Shown: positions 27,853 to 37,352, counted from the first letter of the stretch. The stretch: DNA of 64,000 bases from Mycobacterium sp. GA-1841 (GCF_001954135.1 NZ_MBEQ01000010.1:1-64000); one strand, 5' to 3'. The notes: generated by a model not told the origin, from the letters alone. A program made the numbers and translations.

Positions 27853-28215
27853 GTGAGTACAAAACCAGAGATCGAGTTTCCGGATGGACCTGCCCCGGGC
27901 GAATTGGTGATCACCGACGTCGTGGTCGGCGACGGGCCCGAAGCGGTGCCCGGCGGCACTGTCGAGGTGCACTATGTCGGCGTCGAATATGACTCGGGTG
28001 AGGAATTCGACAGCTCGTGGAATCGCGGCGAGTCCATCGAATTTCCATTGCGGGGCCTCATTCAGGGTTGGCAGGACGGCATACCCGGTATGCGGGTGGG
28101 CGGACGTCGGCAACTCGTCATTCCGCCGGCTCAGGCGTATGGCCCGGCCGGATCGGGGCATCGGCTTTCGGGGAAGACGCTGATTTTCGTGATCGATCTG
28201 CTCGGCGCTCGCTGA
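27853..28215 (+). CDS. FKBP-type peptidyl-prolyl cis-trans isomerase
   Basis: The 120-residue single FKBP domain has no signal peptide, so it is cytoplasmic. The active-site pattern is clear: VHYVGVEYDSGEEFDSSW, then PLRGLIQGWQDGIPGMRVGGRRQLVIPP and the closing LIFVIDLLGAR. It catalyses proline isomerisation and may act as a folding helper. It lies 13 bp upstream of arfA and is probably co-transcribed with it. M. tuberculosis has no FKBP at this locus as far as I recall. Confidence 0.92.
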   Translation: MSTKPEIEFPDGPAPGELVITDVVVGDGPEAVPGGTVEVHYVGVEYDSGEEFDSSWNRGESIEFPLRGLIQGWQDGIPGMRVGGRRQLVIPPAQAYGPAGSGHRLSGKTLIFVIDLLGAR

Positions 28216-28228
28216 TTCGGGGTACCCG

Positions 28229-29224
28229 ATGGTGGGTTCGGACGAATCTCGGACGATAACCGGCTGGCAAACAGCCTCCAAGCTGTACCGCCGACCACCC
28301 GGTTGGGGATGGTTGTTGGCCTTGGTGGTGGTTCCATTGTTGCTGGGCCTGATCGGTTGGGGTGGGCTCGACCGCTCGGACAAGGACGCCGATGTCAGTC
28401 TTCCCGACGTCAATCCCACCGCGACGTTGACAGCTCCCGAGGTCAACACGCCGGACCACTCGTTCGCGCCGTTGTCGATCACCCGGAAAGGCAACGATTT
28501 CATTCTTGTCGGCGATCTGCCCGATGCGGCCGCCAAGTCGTCGTTGCTGGACTGGTTGCGTGGAAAGTTCGGCGGCGGTGTCAATCTGGTCGACAACCTG
28601 AACGTGCGGATCGGGGTGAGTACGCCGGACGTGTCGGCGGTGGGTTCGGTCTTCGATGCCGCCGGCGACGCCATCCCTGATTTCAGTTTCAAGCTCGACG
28701 GTGACATGTTGACACTGACGGGTACCGCGGCAACGGCCGAGGCGCGTGATGCCGTCGAGGCAGCGGCCAAGGCGGCCTGGCCGAACATCAATCTGATCAA
28801 CGATATTCAGGTGAGCGCCGCGCCCGCCGCGCCGGTGCCCCCGGCTCCTGCCGGGCCCGGCCCGTGCGCCGGGCTGCAGGACGACGTGAGTGCCCTGCTG
28901 CGGACACCGATCAATTTCAGCGCCGACGGGTTCGTCCTGGTTCCGGCCTCCCAGCAGTTGTTGACGCAGGTGGCCGACAAGCTCAAGACCTGTGAGGGCG
29001 CGAGGGTGACGGTCACCGGATACACCGACAACTCGGGCAACGACGTCATCAACGTCCCGTTGAGTGGCAATCGAGCCAAAGCTGTTGCCGATTACCTGGT
29101 TTCGCAAGGATTGCCGGCCGACCACGTGACGTCCTCAGGCGCCGGGTCGGCGAACCCGATAGCCGGTAACGACACTCCCGAGGGCAAGGCGCAGAACCGT
29201 CGCGTCGAGATCACGGTCAATTAG
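28229..29224 (+). CDS. arfA: ArfA/OmpATb: membrane-anchored OmpA-family protein
   Basis: The 331-residue protein has a cytoplasmic N-terminus and one membrane helix (residues ~28-46, WLLALVVVPLLLGLIG). A central region with two BON-like repeats follows (residues ~75-200). After a Pro-rich linker comes a C-terminal OmpA peptidoglycan-binding domain with VTVTGYTDNSG and LSGNRAKAVADYLVSQG ... NRRVEITVN. It corresponds to Rv0899. The family, with ArfB and ArfC, supports ammonia release and growth at acid pH. Confidence 0.95.
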   Translation: MVGSDESRTITGWQTASKLYRRPPGWGWLLALVVVPLLLGLIGWGGLDRSDKDADVSLPDVNPTATLTAPEVNTPDHSFAPLSITRKGNDFILVGDLPDAAAKSSLLDWLRGKFGGGVNLVDNLNVRIGVSTPDVSAVGSVFDAAGDAIPDFSFKLDGDMLTLTGTAATAEARDAVEAAAKAAWPNINLINDIQVSAAPAAPVPPAPAGPGPCAGLQDDVSALLRTPINFSADGFVLVPASQQLLTQVADKLKTCEGARVTVTGYTDNSGNDVINVPLSGNRAKAVADYLVSQGLPADHVTSSGAGSANPIAGNDTPEGKAQNRRVEITVN

Positions 29225-29235
29225 GGAGATTCGAC

Positions 29236-29391
29236 ATGGACTTCGTCATCCAATGGTTGTGGTATCTGCTGGCTTTCGTGGCGGGCTCGCTGGTCGCCTG
29301 GCTGATGTCGGTGGTCACCGTCAAACCCACCAGTGCCGAACAGGCGTTCGCCGAACTGCCGGGGTCACGTGATATCGGAACGCGACGATGA
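29236..29391 (+). CDS. arfB: ArfB small membrane protein
   Basis: The 51-residue protein begins MDFVIQWLWYLLAFVAGSL, with a single membrane helix covering residues ~5-28 and a short hydrophilic tail (KPTSAEQAFAELPGSRDIGTRR). It lies 11 bp after arfA behind GGGAG and overlaps arfC by 4 bp. It matches Rv0900, the second gene of the arf operon for acid adaptation. Position, size and sequence all fit. Confidence 0.9.
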   Translation: MDFVIQWLWYLLAFVAGSLVAWLMSVVTVKPTSAEQAFAELPGSRDIGTRR

Positions 29392-29540
29392 GCGACGTCA
29401 ACTGGTGGTTGATGGCCCTGTCGTTTGTGCTCGGCCTGGTGCTGACGTTGGCGCTGACCCTGCGTCGGGTCAAACGCGAGGTGCCGGTCTACGAGGCGCT
29501 GGGCCGTCGTCCGGTCGTCGACGAACCGACCACGGAGTAG
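29388..29540 (+). CDS. arfC: ArfC small membrane protein
   Basis: The 50-residue protein begins MSDVNWWLMALSFVLGLVL. It has one membrane helix (residues ~6-25) and a basic cytoplasmic tail (RRVKREVPVYEALGRRP). Its ATG overlaps the arfB stop (ATGA). It corresponds to Rv0901, the third arf gene. It ends 4 bp before the convergent prrB stop. Confidence 0.9.
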   Translation: MSDVNWWLMALSFVLGLVLTLALTLRRVKREVPVYEALGRRPVVDEPTTE

Positions 29541-29544
29541 TCAC

Positions 29545-30885
29545 TCAGCTCGGCCCGGGCAGCCGCAGCAGCAGCCGCGCCCCGCCCAGTGGGCTCGACT
29601 CGAGGGCCGCTGTGCCGCCGTGTAATTCGGCCTGCTGGGCCACCAGTGCCAGGCCCAGCCCGGACCCGGAACGCGATGCCGTCGACCCTCGGGAGAACCT
29701 GTCGAACACCATCACGCGTTCTTCTTCGGGCACTCCGACGCCGTCGTCGTCGACGGCGATCTCCACGCCCTCGCGGGAGCTCACCGCCGACAACTGGACC
29801 CGCGTGGCGCCGCCGTGTTTGACGGCGTTGGCGATCGCGTTGTCCACCGCCAGCCGCAGCCCGGTCGGCAGCCCGATGATGATCACGGTCGGCGACGGTG
29901 CCAGCGACACTTCGAGATCGGGGTAGACGCGCATGGCGTCGTGGGCCGCCCGGTCGAGAAGTTCGGTGATATCGACGGTGACGTGATCGTCGGTGGTGGT
30001 CAGCTCGCCCTGCGCCAGCCGTTCGAGCGCACCGAGGGTGGCCTCGATCCGCGATTGCGTGCGGATGACATCGTTGACCACTTCTTTGCGTTGGTCCTCG
30101 GGCAGGTCGAGGGTGGCCAGGATCTCCAGGTTGGTCCGCATCGCGGTGAGCGGGGTGCGCAGTTCATGCGCGGAGACCGAGGCGAAGTCGCGGGCCGAGG
30201 CCAACGCGGCCTTGGTGCGGCCCTGTTCGGACCAGATGCGTTGCAGCATGCCGTTGACCGCGACGGCGATCTCGACGGCTTCGGTGGCACCGCGGACCTC
30301 GACGTCGGGCGCCTCGTCACCGGCTTCGATCTGGCGGGTCTGCTGGGCCAGGCGTTTGAGCGGGCGAACCGCGAACGCGGCCAGCAACCAGCCCAGCACC
30401 GTGGCCGCGCCGACGGCGAACACACAGATGATGAGAACCCGGCGGTGCAGGTTGTTGGTGTCGGCGATGGTGGCGTCGTAGGTCGCCCCGACCGCCACCC
30501 ACATCGGCCCGGGGGCGGGGATCTGCACGGTGCGCACCCGCCAGCGCACGCCGTCGATGTACGTGTCGGCGTAGCCGTCGGGCAGCTCGGGCAGCACGAT
30601 GTTCGTGTTCGACGCGATGTTGCCGGCCTGACGCACGGTGATCACCGCGTCCTGATCGCTGGGGGAGCGCGGGATCTCGCCGAGCCCGCGCGGCAGAAAC
30701 GGGATGGCGAATCCGGCGGCCTCGTCGAGGCGGCGGTCGAGCCGTTCCTTGCGGTCGTTGGTGATGCCGACCCACACGATGGTGCCGACGATGACGACGA
30801 CGATCGCGGCGCCGATGGCGGTGGCGAACGCCACCCGGGTCCGCAGCGAGGGAGTGCGGCGGAAGATCCGGGTCAGCGGGCTCAT
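29545..30885 (-). CDS. prrB: Sensor histidine kinase PrrB
   Basis: The 446-residue membrane kinase has two membrane helices (~residues 18-41 and ~150-172) flanking an extracytoplasmic sensor loop. A HAMP domain follows (AVRPLKRLAQQTRQIEAGDE), then the H-box SAHELRTPLTAMRTNLE with the phospho-accepting His and an ATPase domain (NAIANAVKHGG N-box, VDDDGVGVPEEE G1, GSGLGLALVAQQAELHGG G2). It phosphorylates PrrA, encoded 5 bp upstream. It corresponds to Rv0902c of the essential mycobacterial PrrAB system. Confidence 0.96.
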   Translation of the reverse strand: MSPLTRIFRRTPSLRTRVAFATAIGAAIVVVIVGTIVWVGITNDRKERLDRRLDEAAGFAIPFLPRGLGEIPRSPSDQDAVITVRQAGNIASNTNIVLPELPDGYADTYIDGVRWRVRTVQIPAPGPMWVAVGATYDATIADTNNLHRRVLIICVFAVGAATVLGWLLAAFAVRPLKRLAQQTRQIEAGDEAPDVEVRGATEAVEIAVAVNGMLQRIWSEQGRTKAALASARDFASVSAHELRTPLTAMRTNLEILATLDLPEDQRKEVVNDVIRTQSRIEATLGALERLAQGELTTTDDHVTVDITELLDRAAHDAMRVYPDLEVSLAPSPTVIIIGLPTGLRLAVDNAIANAVKHGGATRVQLSAVSSREGVEIAVDDDGVGVPEEERVMVFDRFSRGSTASRSGSGLGLALVAQQAELHGGTAALESSPLGGARLLLRLPGPS

Positions 30886-30890
30886 GTGGG

Positions 30891-31610
30891 CTACTGGGTC
30901 CTGAGCACGAATCCGACCCCCCGGACGGTGTGCAGCAGCCGTGGCGCGCCGCCGGCTTCGAGTTTGCGGCGCAGGTAGCCGATGAACACGTCGACGACGT
31001 TGGTGTCGGCGGCGAAGTCATAGCCCCAGACCAGCTCCAGCAACTGTGCCCGCGACAGCACCGCGGTCTTGTGTTCGGCCAGCACGGCCAGCAGGTCGAA
31101 CTCGCGTTTGGTCAGGTCCACGTCGACGCCGTTGACCCGGGCGCGCCGGCCCGGGATGTCGACCTCGAGCGGGCCGACCTGGATCGTCTCGGAGGAGAAC
31201 GTGGCCGACGCGCCGCGCCGGCGCAGCAGGGCTTTGACCCGGGCCACGAGTTCCTGCAGCACGAACGGCTTGACCAGGTAGTCGTCGGCGCCGGCCTCCA
31301 GGCCCGCCACCCGGTCGTCGACGCTGCTGCGGGCCGAGAGCACACAGACCGGCACGTCGTTGTCCATCGCGCGCAGTGCGGTCACCACGCTGACGCCGTC
31401 GAGCACGGGCATGTTGATGTCGAGCACGATCGCGTCGGGGCGGGTCTCGGTGGCGCTACGCAGCGCCTCGGCCCCGTCCACGGCGGTGGACACGGTGAAC
31501 CCGGACAGCCGCAACCCGCGTTCCAGCGAGGCGAGCACGTCGGGGTCGTCGTCTACGACGAGGACCCGGGGCGAGGCCATGCCACCGGCAGCGCTATCCA
31601 TACCCGCCAT
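30891..31610 (-). CDS. prrA: Response regulator PrrA (OmpR/PhoB class)
   Basis: The 239-residue regulator has a receiver domain ([17 protein letters not shown]; acceptor Asp in [13 protein letters not shown]; Lys in DYLVKPF) and a C-terminal winged helix ([33 protein letters not shown] ... [14 protein letters not shown] ... [11 protein letters not shown]). It is nearly identical to Rv0903c. It is the first gene of the prrA-prrB operon and divergent from an ABC exporter. Confidence 0.96.
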   Translation of the reverse strand: MAGMDSAAGGMASPRVLVVDDDPDVLASLERGLRLSGFTVSTAVDGAEALRSATETRPDAIVLDINMPVLDGVSVVTALRAMDNDVPVCVLSARSSVDDRVAGLEAGADDYLVKPFVLQELVARVKALLRRRGASATFSSETIQVGPLEVDIPGRRARVNGVDVDLTKREFDLLAVLAEHKTAVLSRAQLLELVWGYDFAADTNVVDVFIGYLRRKLEAGGAPRLLHTVRGVGFVLRTQ

Positions 31611-31668
31611 CTTGCCCGATGACCCATCCCGAATCGCGCAGGCGGCCAGGGAAGTCCTCGGGAAGTCT

Positions 31669-31699
31669 TTGACCTCAACTTTTGTTCAGGTTCTACGGT
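31669..31699 (+). promoter_or_regulatory. MerR/SoxR-type promoter and operator in front of an ABC exporter
   Basis: A -35 TTGACC (31669-31674) and a -10 TACGGT (31694-31699) are separated by 19 bp, the long spacer typical of MerR-activated promoters. The spacer holds an inverted repeat, ACCTCAAC-TTTT-GTTCAGGT (31672-31691, 7 of 8 pairs). The overall pattern TTGACCTCAAC...AGGTTnTA is the classic SoxR/MerR style. The predicted transcription start falls at the ATG at 31707, so the message may be leaderless. No merR gene is in the window. Confidence 0.55.
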
Positions 31700-31706
31700 G
31701 ATGCTC

Positions 31707-33587
31707 ATGAGTTTGGAAACGGTGGCCCGGCAGACGCTGTATCGGCAGACGCATGCCCGCGACGGCGACTTGCGTTCGCTGGCCGACCGGCGGCTGCTGT
31801 CCCGGATCTGGCGCTTCTCGGCGCGCCATCATCGCCGGCTGGCCGGATTCGTCGCGATCAGCGTGGTCAGTGCCCTGTTGACGGTGACGACGCCGGTGCT
31901 GGCCGGGCGGGTGGTCGACGTGATCACCGCCGGGGGTCCGGCGTCGACGGTGATCACGCTGGCGCTGGTGATCGCTGCGGTGGCGCTGGCCGAAGCGGCG
32001 GTGGCGCTGGTGACCAGGTGGTTGTCGTCGAACATCGGTGAGGGCCTGATCCTGGATCTGCGCACCGCAGTGTTCGACCATGTCCAGCGCATGCCGGTGG
32101 CGTTCTTCACCCGCACCCGCACCGGGGCTCTGGTCAGCCGGTTGGGCAACGACGTGATCGGTGCGCAGCGGGCGTTCTCGGACACGCTGTCGGGCATCGT
32201 CGCCAACGTGGTGACCCTGTCCCTGACGCTGGTGGTGATGCTCAGCATCTCGTGGCAGATCACGCTGCTGTCGTTGGTGCTGCTGCCGTTGTTCGTGCTG
32301 CCCGCGCGGCGCATCGGCGTCCGGATGGCCGCGCTGTCCCGAGAGGCGGCCGTCCACAACGCCACGATGAACACCCAGATGACCGAACGCTTCTCGGCCC
32401 CCGGCGCCACCCTGGTCAAGCTGTTCGGCAGCCCCGCCCGCGAGTCCGGTGAGTTCGCGGTGCGGGCCGGTCGGGTCCGCGACATCGGGGTGCGCACGGC
32501 GATGCTGCAGTCGACGTTCATGAACTCGCTGACGTTGATGTCGGCGCTCGCGCTGGCCCTGGTGTACGGGCTGGGCGGCATGCTGGCGATCGGCGGGCAG
32601 TTGCAGGCCGGTGCGGTCGTGTCGCTGGCGCTGCTGCTGACCCGGCTGTATGCGCCGCTGACCGCGCTGGCGAACGCGCGCGTCGAGATCGCCAGTGCGC
32701 TGGTGTCGTTCGAGCGGGTTTTCGAGGTGCTCGATCTGGTGCCGTTGATCGCCGAGAAACCCGACGCCACCGCAGTGCCGGACGGCCCGGTGCCCGTCGA
32801 ATTCCGGGACGTCCGATTCTCGTACCCGTCGGCCGACAAGGTGTCGCTGGCCTCGCTGGAAGAGGTCGCCACCCTCGACGACCGCGGTGGTGACGAGGTG
32901 CTGCACGGCATTTCGTTCACGGCGCGTCCCGGGCAGATGGTGGCACTGGTCGGTTCCTCGGGCGCCGGCAAGTCGACGATCGCGTCGTTGTTGTCGCGGC
33001 TGTATGACGTCGACAGCGGTTGCATCACGCTCAATGGGGCCGACGTGCGCGACGTGACGTTTTCCTCGCTCAAGGGGACCGTGGGCATGGTGACCCAGGA
33101 CGGGCACCTGTTCCACGAATCGATCCGGTCGAACCTGCTGCTGGCCGCACCGGATGCCGGCGAGGACCAGTTGTGGGAGGCGCTGCGCCGCGCCCGCCTC
33201 GACGATGTGGTCGCCGCGATGCCCGACGGCTTGGACACGGTTGTCGGTGAGCGCGGATACCGTCTGTCCGGAGGACAGCGGCAGCGGTTGACCATCGCGC
33301 GTCTGCTGTTGGGACGATCACGGGTGGTGGTGCTCGATGAGGCGACGGCGTCGCTGGACTCGGCTTCGGAGGCCGCCGTGCAACAGGCATTGGCCGAGGC
33401 ACTCGGTGGCCGCACCTCGATCGTCATCGCGCACCGGCTGTCCACGGTCCGTGCGGCCGATCTCATCCTGGTCATCGAGGATGGGCGCATCGTCGAACGC
33501 GGCACCCATCGCGAACTCCTGGCGCGCGAGGGCCGGTACGCCGAGCTGTACGACACCCAGTTCTCCGAGGAGGTCCCGGCGGCGTGA
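31707..33587 (+). CDS. ABC exporter half-transporter (likely homodimer)
   Basis: The ~626-residue protein has a six-helix type IV exporter membrane domain (~residues 40-330) and an ATPase domain. The ATPase has Walker A GSSGAGKST, signature LSGGQRQRLTIARLLL, Walker B with catalytic Glu VVVLDEATASLD and H-loop IAHRLSTVR. All catalytic residues are present, so it should work as a homodimer. An insert (SLASLEEVATLDDRGGDE) lies early in the ATPase domain. I chose the ATG at 31707 because it coincides with the predicted transcription start; GTG 31698 and ATG 31701 are in frame. Substrate unknown. Not present between prrA and accD3 in M. tuberculosis. Confidence 0.85.
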   Translation: MSLETVARQTLYRQTHARDGDLRSLADRRLLSRIWRFSARHHRRLAGFVAISVVSALLTVTTPVLAGRVVDVITAGGPASTVITLALVIAAVALAEAAVALVTRWLSSNIGEGLILDLRTAVFDHVQRMPVAFFTRTRTGALVSRLGNDVIGAQRAFSDTLSGIVANVVTLSLTLVVMLSISWQITLLSLVLLPLFVLPARRIGVRMAALSREAAVHNATMNTQMTERFSAPGATLVKLFGSPARESGEFAVRAGRVRDIGVRTAMLQSTFMNSLTLMSALALALVYGLGGMLAIGGQLQAGAVVSLALLLTRLYAPLTALANARVEIASALVSFERVFEVLDLVPLIAEKPDATAVPDGPVPVEFRDVRFSYPSADKVSLASLEEVATLDDRGGDEVLHGISFTARPGQMVALVGSSGAGKSTIASLLSRLYDVDSGCITLNGADVRDVTFSSLKGTVGMVTQDGHLFHESIRSNLLLAAPDAGEDQLWEALRRARLDDVVAAMPDGLDTVVGERGYRLSGGQRQRLTIARLLLGRSRVVVLDEATASLDSASEAAVQQALAEALGGRTSIVIAHRLSTVRAADLILVIEDGRIVERGTHRELLAREGRYAELYDTQFSEEVPAA

Positions 33588-33623
33588 GGTTAATCGGTTG
33601 CCCCTGATGGGAAGATTGATTCA

Positions 33624-35504
33624 GTGAAGCACGCGAGTACGGACCTGTGGCGGCTACTGCCCTACCTGTTGCCGTACCGGGCCCGCTGGATCGTGATGGT
33701 CGTGGTCGCGGTGGTCAGCCTGGGCGCAACCGTCGGAATTCCCCTCATGACCAAGGCCGTGATCGACGGCCCGGTGCGCCACCAGGATCAACACGGGCTG
33801 TGGGTGCTGGGGTCCGCGGCAGTGGCCGTCGGGGTGTCCGAGGCCGTGCTGTGGTTCATCCGGCGCTGGCTGGTGGCTCGGGCCACCATGGGCGTCGAGG
33901 CCGACATCCGCAAGGATCTCTATGCGCGGCTGCAGATCCTGCCGATGAGTTTCCACAGCCGCTGGCAGTCCGGTCAGCTGTTGTCGCGGGTGATGAACGA
34001 CCTGTCCACGATTCGCCGGTTTCTGTCCTTCGGGCTGGTGTTCCTGCTCCTCAACACCCTGCAGATCGTCGCGGTGACGTCGATCCTGCTGGCCATGTAC
34101 TGGCCGCTGGGGGTCGTGGTGCTGGTCTCGATCGTCCCGATCACGTTCACCGTGCTGCATTTCGAGCGCGAATACACCCGGCTGTCACGGCTCGCGCAGG
34201 ATCAGACCGGCCACGTCGCCACGCATGTCGAGGAAGCCGCGCTGGGGCTGCGGGTGGTCAAGGCCTTCGGCCGCGAGGACTATGTGTTCGACCGCTTCGA
34301 CGAGCAGGCCACCCGTCTGTACGACACCCAGTTCGCGAGGGTGAGTGTCTCGGCCAAGTTCTGGACCCTGCTGGAGGTCATCCCCAACCTCACGTTGATC
34401 GTGGTGCTCGGGTTCGGTGCTTACGCCGCAGGCCACGGGTACGTCACGATGGGCACGCTGGTCGCCTTCATCACGATGATGCTGTCGCTCGTGTGGCCGA
34501 TCGCCTCGTTGGGTTTCCTGCTGTCGATGATGCAGGAATCGTTCACCGCGGCCAACCGGATCGCCGAGATCTTCGATGCGCCTGTCGAAATCGAGGACGG
34601 CCCAGTGTCCCAGCCGCCGCGCGGCGGTCGGTTGGAACTGCGCGATGTGGGCTTCAAATTTCCGGACAGTGAACAGGATTGGGCTTTACGCCATATCGAT
34701 GCGGTCGTCGAGCCGGGGCAGACCCTGGCGCTCGTCGGTGCCACCGGATCGGGGAAATCGGTGCTGGCCGCGCTGTTCTCACGTCTGTACGACGTGACCG
34801 AAGGCCAGATCCTGATCGACGGCCGCGACATCCGCGAGTTCAGCCTGCCGGTGCTGCGCCAGACCGTGGCCACCGCATTCGAGGACCCGACGCTGTTCTC
34901 GATGTCGGTCGCGGAGAACCTGCGGCTGGGCAACGCGGATGCCACTGCTGAGCAGCTGACTGAAGCCGTCGAGATCGCCGCCGCACAATTCGTCTATGAC
35001 CTGCCGTTCGGGTTGGACACCCGGATCGGGGAGCAGGGCATGAGCCTGTCCGGTGGGCAGCGCCAACGACTTTCGCTGGCCCGCGCCATCCTGGCCGCAC
35101 CCAAGATCCTGGTGCTCGACGACACGTTGTCGGCGCTGGACGTGCACACCGAGGCGGTCGTGACCGAAGCGCTGGGACGGGTGCTGCGCGGGGTGACGGG
35201 CATCATCGTGGCGCACCGCGCGTCGACGGTGCTCCTGGCCGACAAGGTCGCGCTGCTGGATGTGTCGGCTGACGGGGCGGGCACCATCACCCACATCGGG
35301 ACGCACACCGAACTGCTGGCGCAGGTGCCGCAGTACCGGTACCTGTTGGCCGCCGACGATCAGCTCGACGATGCCTGCGAGCGCACCTGCGACTGGGAGG
35401 ACGACGAGGAACTGCGCCGGCTGCAACGCGGACACGACGAACGTACGGCCATCGACGAAGTGGGCGAGCCACCGCGTTTCAGTGCGGAGGTACAGCGGCG
35501 ATGA
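33624..35504 (+). CDS. ABC exporter subunit with degenerate Walker B (heterodimer partner A)
   Basis: The 626-residue half-transporter has six membrane helices and an ATPase domain with Walker A GATGSGKSV and an intact signature LSGGQRQRLSLARAIL. After Walker B, however, Asp replaces the catalytic Glu (ILVLDDTLSALD). It overlaps the next ABC gene by 4 bp. That partner has the canonical Glu but a changed signature. Together they match the asymmetric heterodimeric exporters (TM287/288, BmrCD type), with one degenerate and one active ATP site. A C-terminal acidic tail follows the ATPase. Substrate unknown. Start GTG 33624. Confidence 0.88.
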   Translation: MKHASTDLWRLLPYLLPYRARWIVMVVVAVVSLGATVGIPLMTKAVIDGPVRHQDQHGLWVLGSAAVAVGVSEAVLWFIRRWLVARATMGVEADIRKDLYARLQILPMSFHSRWQSGQLLSRVMNDLSTIRRFLSFGLVFLLLNTLQIVAVTSILLAMYWPLGVVVLVSIVPITFTVLHFEREYTRLSRLAQDQTGHVATHVEEAALGLRVVKAFGREDYVFDRFDEQATRLYDTQFARVSVSAKFWTLLEVIPNLTLIVVLGFGAYAAGHGYVTMGTLVAFITMMLSLVWPIASLGFLLSMMQESFTAANRIAEIFDAPVEIEDGPVSQPPRGGRLELRDVGFKFPDSEQDWALRHIDAVVEPGQTLALVGATGSGKSVLAALFSRLYDVTEGQILIDGRDIREFSLPVLRQTVATAFEDPTLFSMSVAENLRLGNADATAEQLTEAVEIAAAQFVYDLPFGLDTRIGEQGMSLSGGQRQRLSLARAILAAPKILVLDDTLSALDVHTEAVVTEALGRVLRGVTGIIVAHRASTVLLADKVALLDVSADGAGTITHIGTHTELLAQVPQYRYLLAADDQLDDACERTCDWEDDEELRRLQRGHDERTAIDEVGEPPRFSAEVQRR

Positions 35505-37351
35505 CCTTGACGGACTGGCGCGGCCAGGTCATCGACGATGACGATCAATCCGGCGGTGGCACCGCCCGTGCCTCCGATCTCCCGATCGACGAAAGCCTGC
35601 CGAGACGCCGTGAAGCACGGGCACTGCTCGGGTCGTTGCTGCGTCCGTTCCGGTGGACGGTGGCGGTGCTGGCGCTGGTCGTCATCGTGGAAAACGCCGC
35701 CCGGCTGTCGGTTCCGATCTTGGTACAGCGCGGCATCGACCACGGTATCCCGCCGATTCTCGAGGGCGGCCCGGCCCGTGAGCTGATGCTGATCGTCGGC
35801 ACGCTGTGTGCGGTGGTGGTCGTGCAGGCGATCAGCCGGATGTTCTTTTTGCGCCGCTCCGGGCGGGTCGGCCAGCGCGTGTTACTTGAGTTGCGCCGCC
35901 GGGTGTTCCGGCATTTCGGCCGGCTCGATGTGGCCTTCCACGATCGGTACACGTCGGGCCGCGTGGTCAGCCGGTCCACCAACGACGTCGAGGCCATCCA
36001 GGACATGCTGGAAACCGGTTTCGACAGCCTGATCACTGCGGTGCTGACGTTGTTCGGCACGGCGGTCCTGTTGGTGGCATTGGACTGGCGGCTCGGCCTG
36101 ATGTGCCTCGCGGCGTTCCCCATCCTGGTCGCCCTGGTGTGGTGGTTCCGCAACGAGTCGGCCAAGACCTATCGGCTGGTGCGCGAAAGCGCCGCGCTGG
36201 TGATCGTCCAGTTCGTCGAGACCATGACCGGCATCAAGGCCGTGCAGGCCTACCGGCGTGAACCGCGCAATCAGGAGATCTTCGACGACGTCGCCGACGA
36301 GTACCGGGCGATCAACGAGAAGACGTTCAAGCTGCTGGCGATTTTCATGCCCGGGGTCAAGCTGGTCGGCAACCTCACCACGGGTGTGGTGCTGCTGTAC
36401 GGCGGTTACCGGGTGCTGCACGGTGAGATGACCATCGGCACGCTGACTGCTTTTCTGCTTTATCTGCGGATGTTCTTCGAACCCATGCAAGAGATCTCGC
36501 AGTTCTTCAACACGTTCCAATCGGCCTCCTCGGCGCTGGAGAAGCTGGCCGGTGTGCTCGCGCAGCGCCCGGCGATCGCAGATCCCGAGCAACCGGTGCC
36601 ACTCCCGGATCCCAAAGGCCGCATCGACTTCCGCGGCGTGCAATTCGAGTACACGCCTGGCCGTCCCGTACTGCCGGGCCTTGAGCTCACCGTTCCGGCC
36701 GGGCAGACCGTCGCGCTGGTCGGCACCACCGGCGCGGGCAAGACCACCATCGCCAAGTTGATCGCCCGGTTCTACGACCCGACCGCTGGTTCGGTGACGC
36801 TCGATGGCGTCGACCTGCGCGAGCTGGCGCAGTCCGAATTGCGCCGTCACGTCGTGATGGTCACCCAGGAGAACTTCATGTTCGCCGGGACGATCGCCGA
36901 CAACATCCGGTTCGGACGGCCCGAGGCGACCGACGCTCAGGTGGCCGCGGCTGCGGCGGCCGTCGGCGCGGACGGGTTCATCGAGGCGTTGCCCGACGGC
37001 TACGCAACCGATGTGGCCAAACGCGGCGGACGGCTCTCCGCGGGGCAGCGCCAGTTGGTGGCGTTTGCGCGGGCGTTCCTGGCCGACCCGGCGGTGCTGA
37101 TCCTCGACGAGGCGACGTCCTCACTGGACATTCCCAGCGAGCGAATGGTGCAGCGCGCGTTGGAAACCGTGCTCGCCGACCGCACGGCGCTGGTGATCGC
37201 CCACCGCCTCTCCACGGTGCAGATCGCCGACCGGGTGCTGGTGCTCGAGCACGGCCGCATCATCGAGGACGGGGCGCCGGCGGAGCTGATCGGCCGGACC
37301 GACGGCGCCTATGCGGCGTTGCACCGGGCGTGGGTGGATTCCCTGGCCTGA
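35501..37351 (+). CDS. ABC exporter subunit with canonical Walker B (heterodimer partner B)
   Basis: The 616-residue partner of the preceding subunit has a ~45-residue cytoplasmic N-terminus, six helices and an ATPase domain. Walker A is GTTGAGKTT and Walker B VLILDEATSSLD retains the Glu. The signature is LSAGQRQLVAFARAFL (Ala in place of the second Gly). In the heterodimer this altered signature faces the partner's degenerate Walker site, as expected. The ATG start overlaps the upstream stop (ATGA), ensuring equal synthesis. Substrate unknown. Confidence 0.88.
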   Translation: MTLTDWRGQVIDDDDQSGGGTARASDLPIDESLPRRREARALLGSLLRPFRWTVAVLALVVIVENAARLSVPILVQRGIDHGIPPILEGGPARELMLIVGTLCAVVVVQAISRMFFLRRSGRVGQRVLLELRRRVFRHFGRLDVAFHDRYTSGRVVSRSTNDVEAIQDMLETGFDSLITAVLTLFGTAVLLVALDWRLGLMCLAAFPILVALVWWFRNESAKTYRLVRESAALVIVQFVETMTGIKAVQAYRREPRNQEIFDDVADEYRAINEKTFKLLAIFMPGVKLVGNLTTGVVLLYGGYRVLHGEMTIGTLTAFLLYLRMFFEPMQEISQFFNTFQSASSALEKLAGVLAQRPAIADPEQPVPLPDPKGRIDFRGVQFEYTPGRPVLPGLELTVPAGQTVALVGTTGAGKTTIAKLIARFYDPTAGSVTLDGVDLRELAQSELRRHVVMVTQENFMFAGTIADNIRFGRPEATDAQVAAAAAAVGADGFIEALPDGYATDVAKRGGRLSAGQRQLVAFARAFLADPAVLILDEATSSLDIPSERMVQRALETVLADRTALVIAHRLSTVQIADRVLVLEHGRIIEDGAPAELIGRTDGAYAALHRAWVDSLA

Positions 37352-37352
37352 T

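Noticed and set aside
31829..33556. 575-codon minus-strand frame over the first ABC exporter
   Set aside because: Ser/Arg/Thr-rich antisense shadow. The plus strand carries a complete ABC transporter with all motifs.
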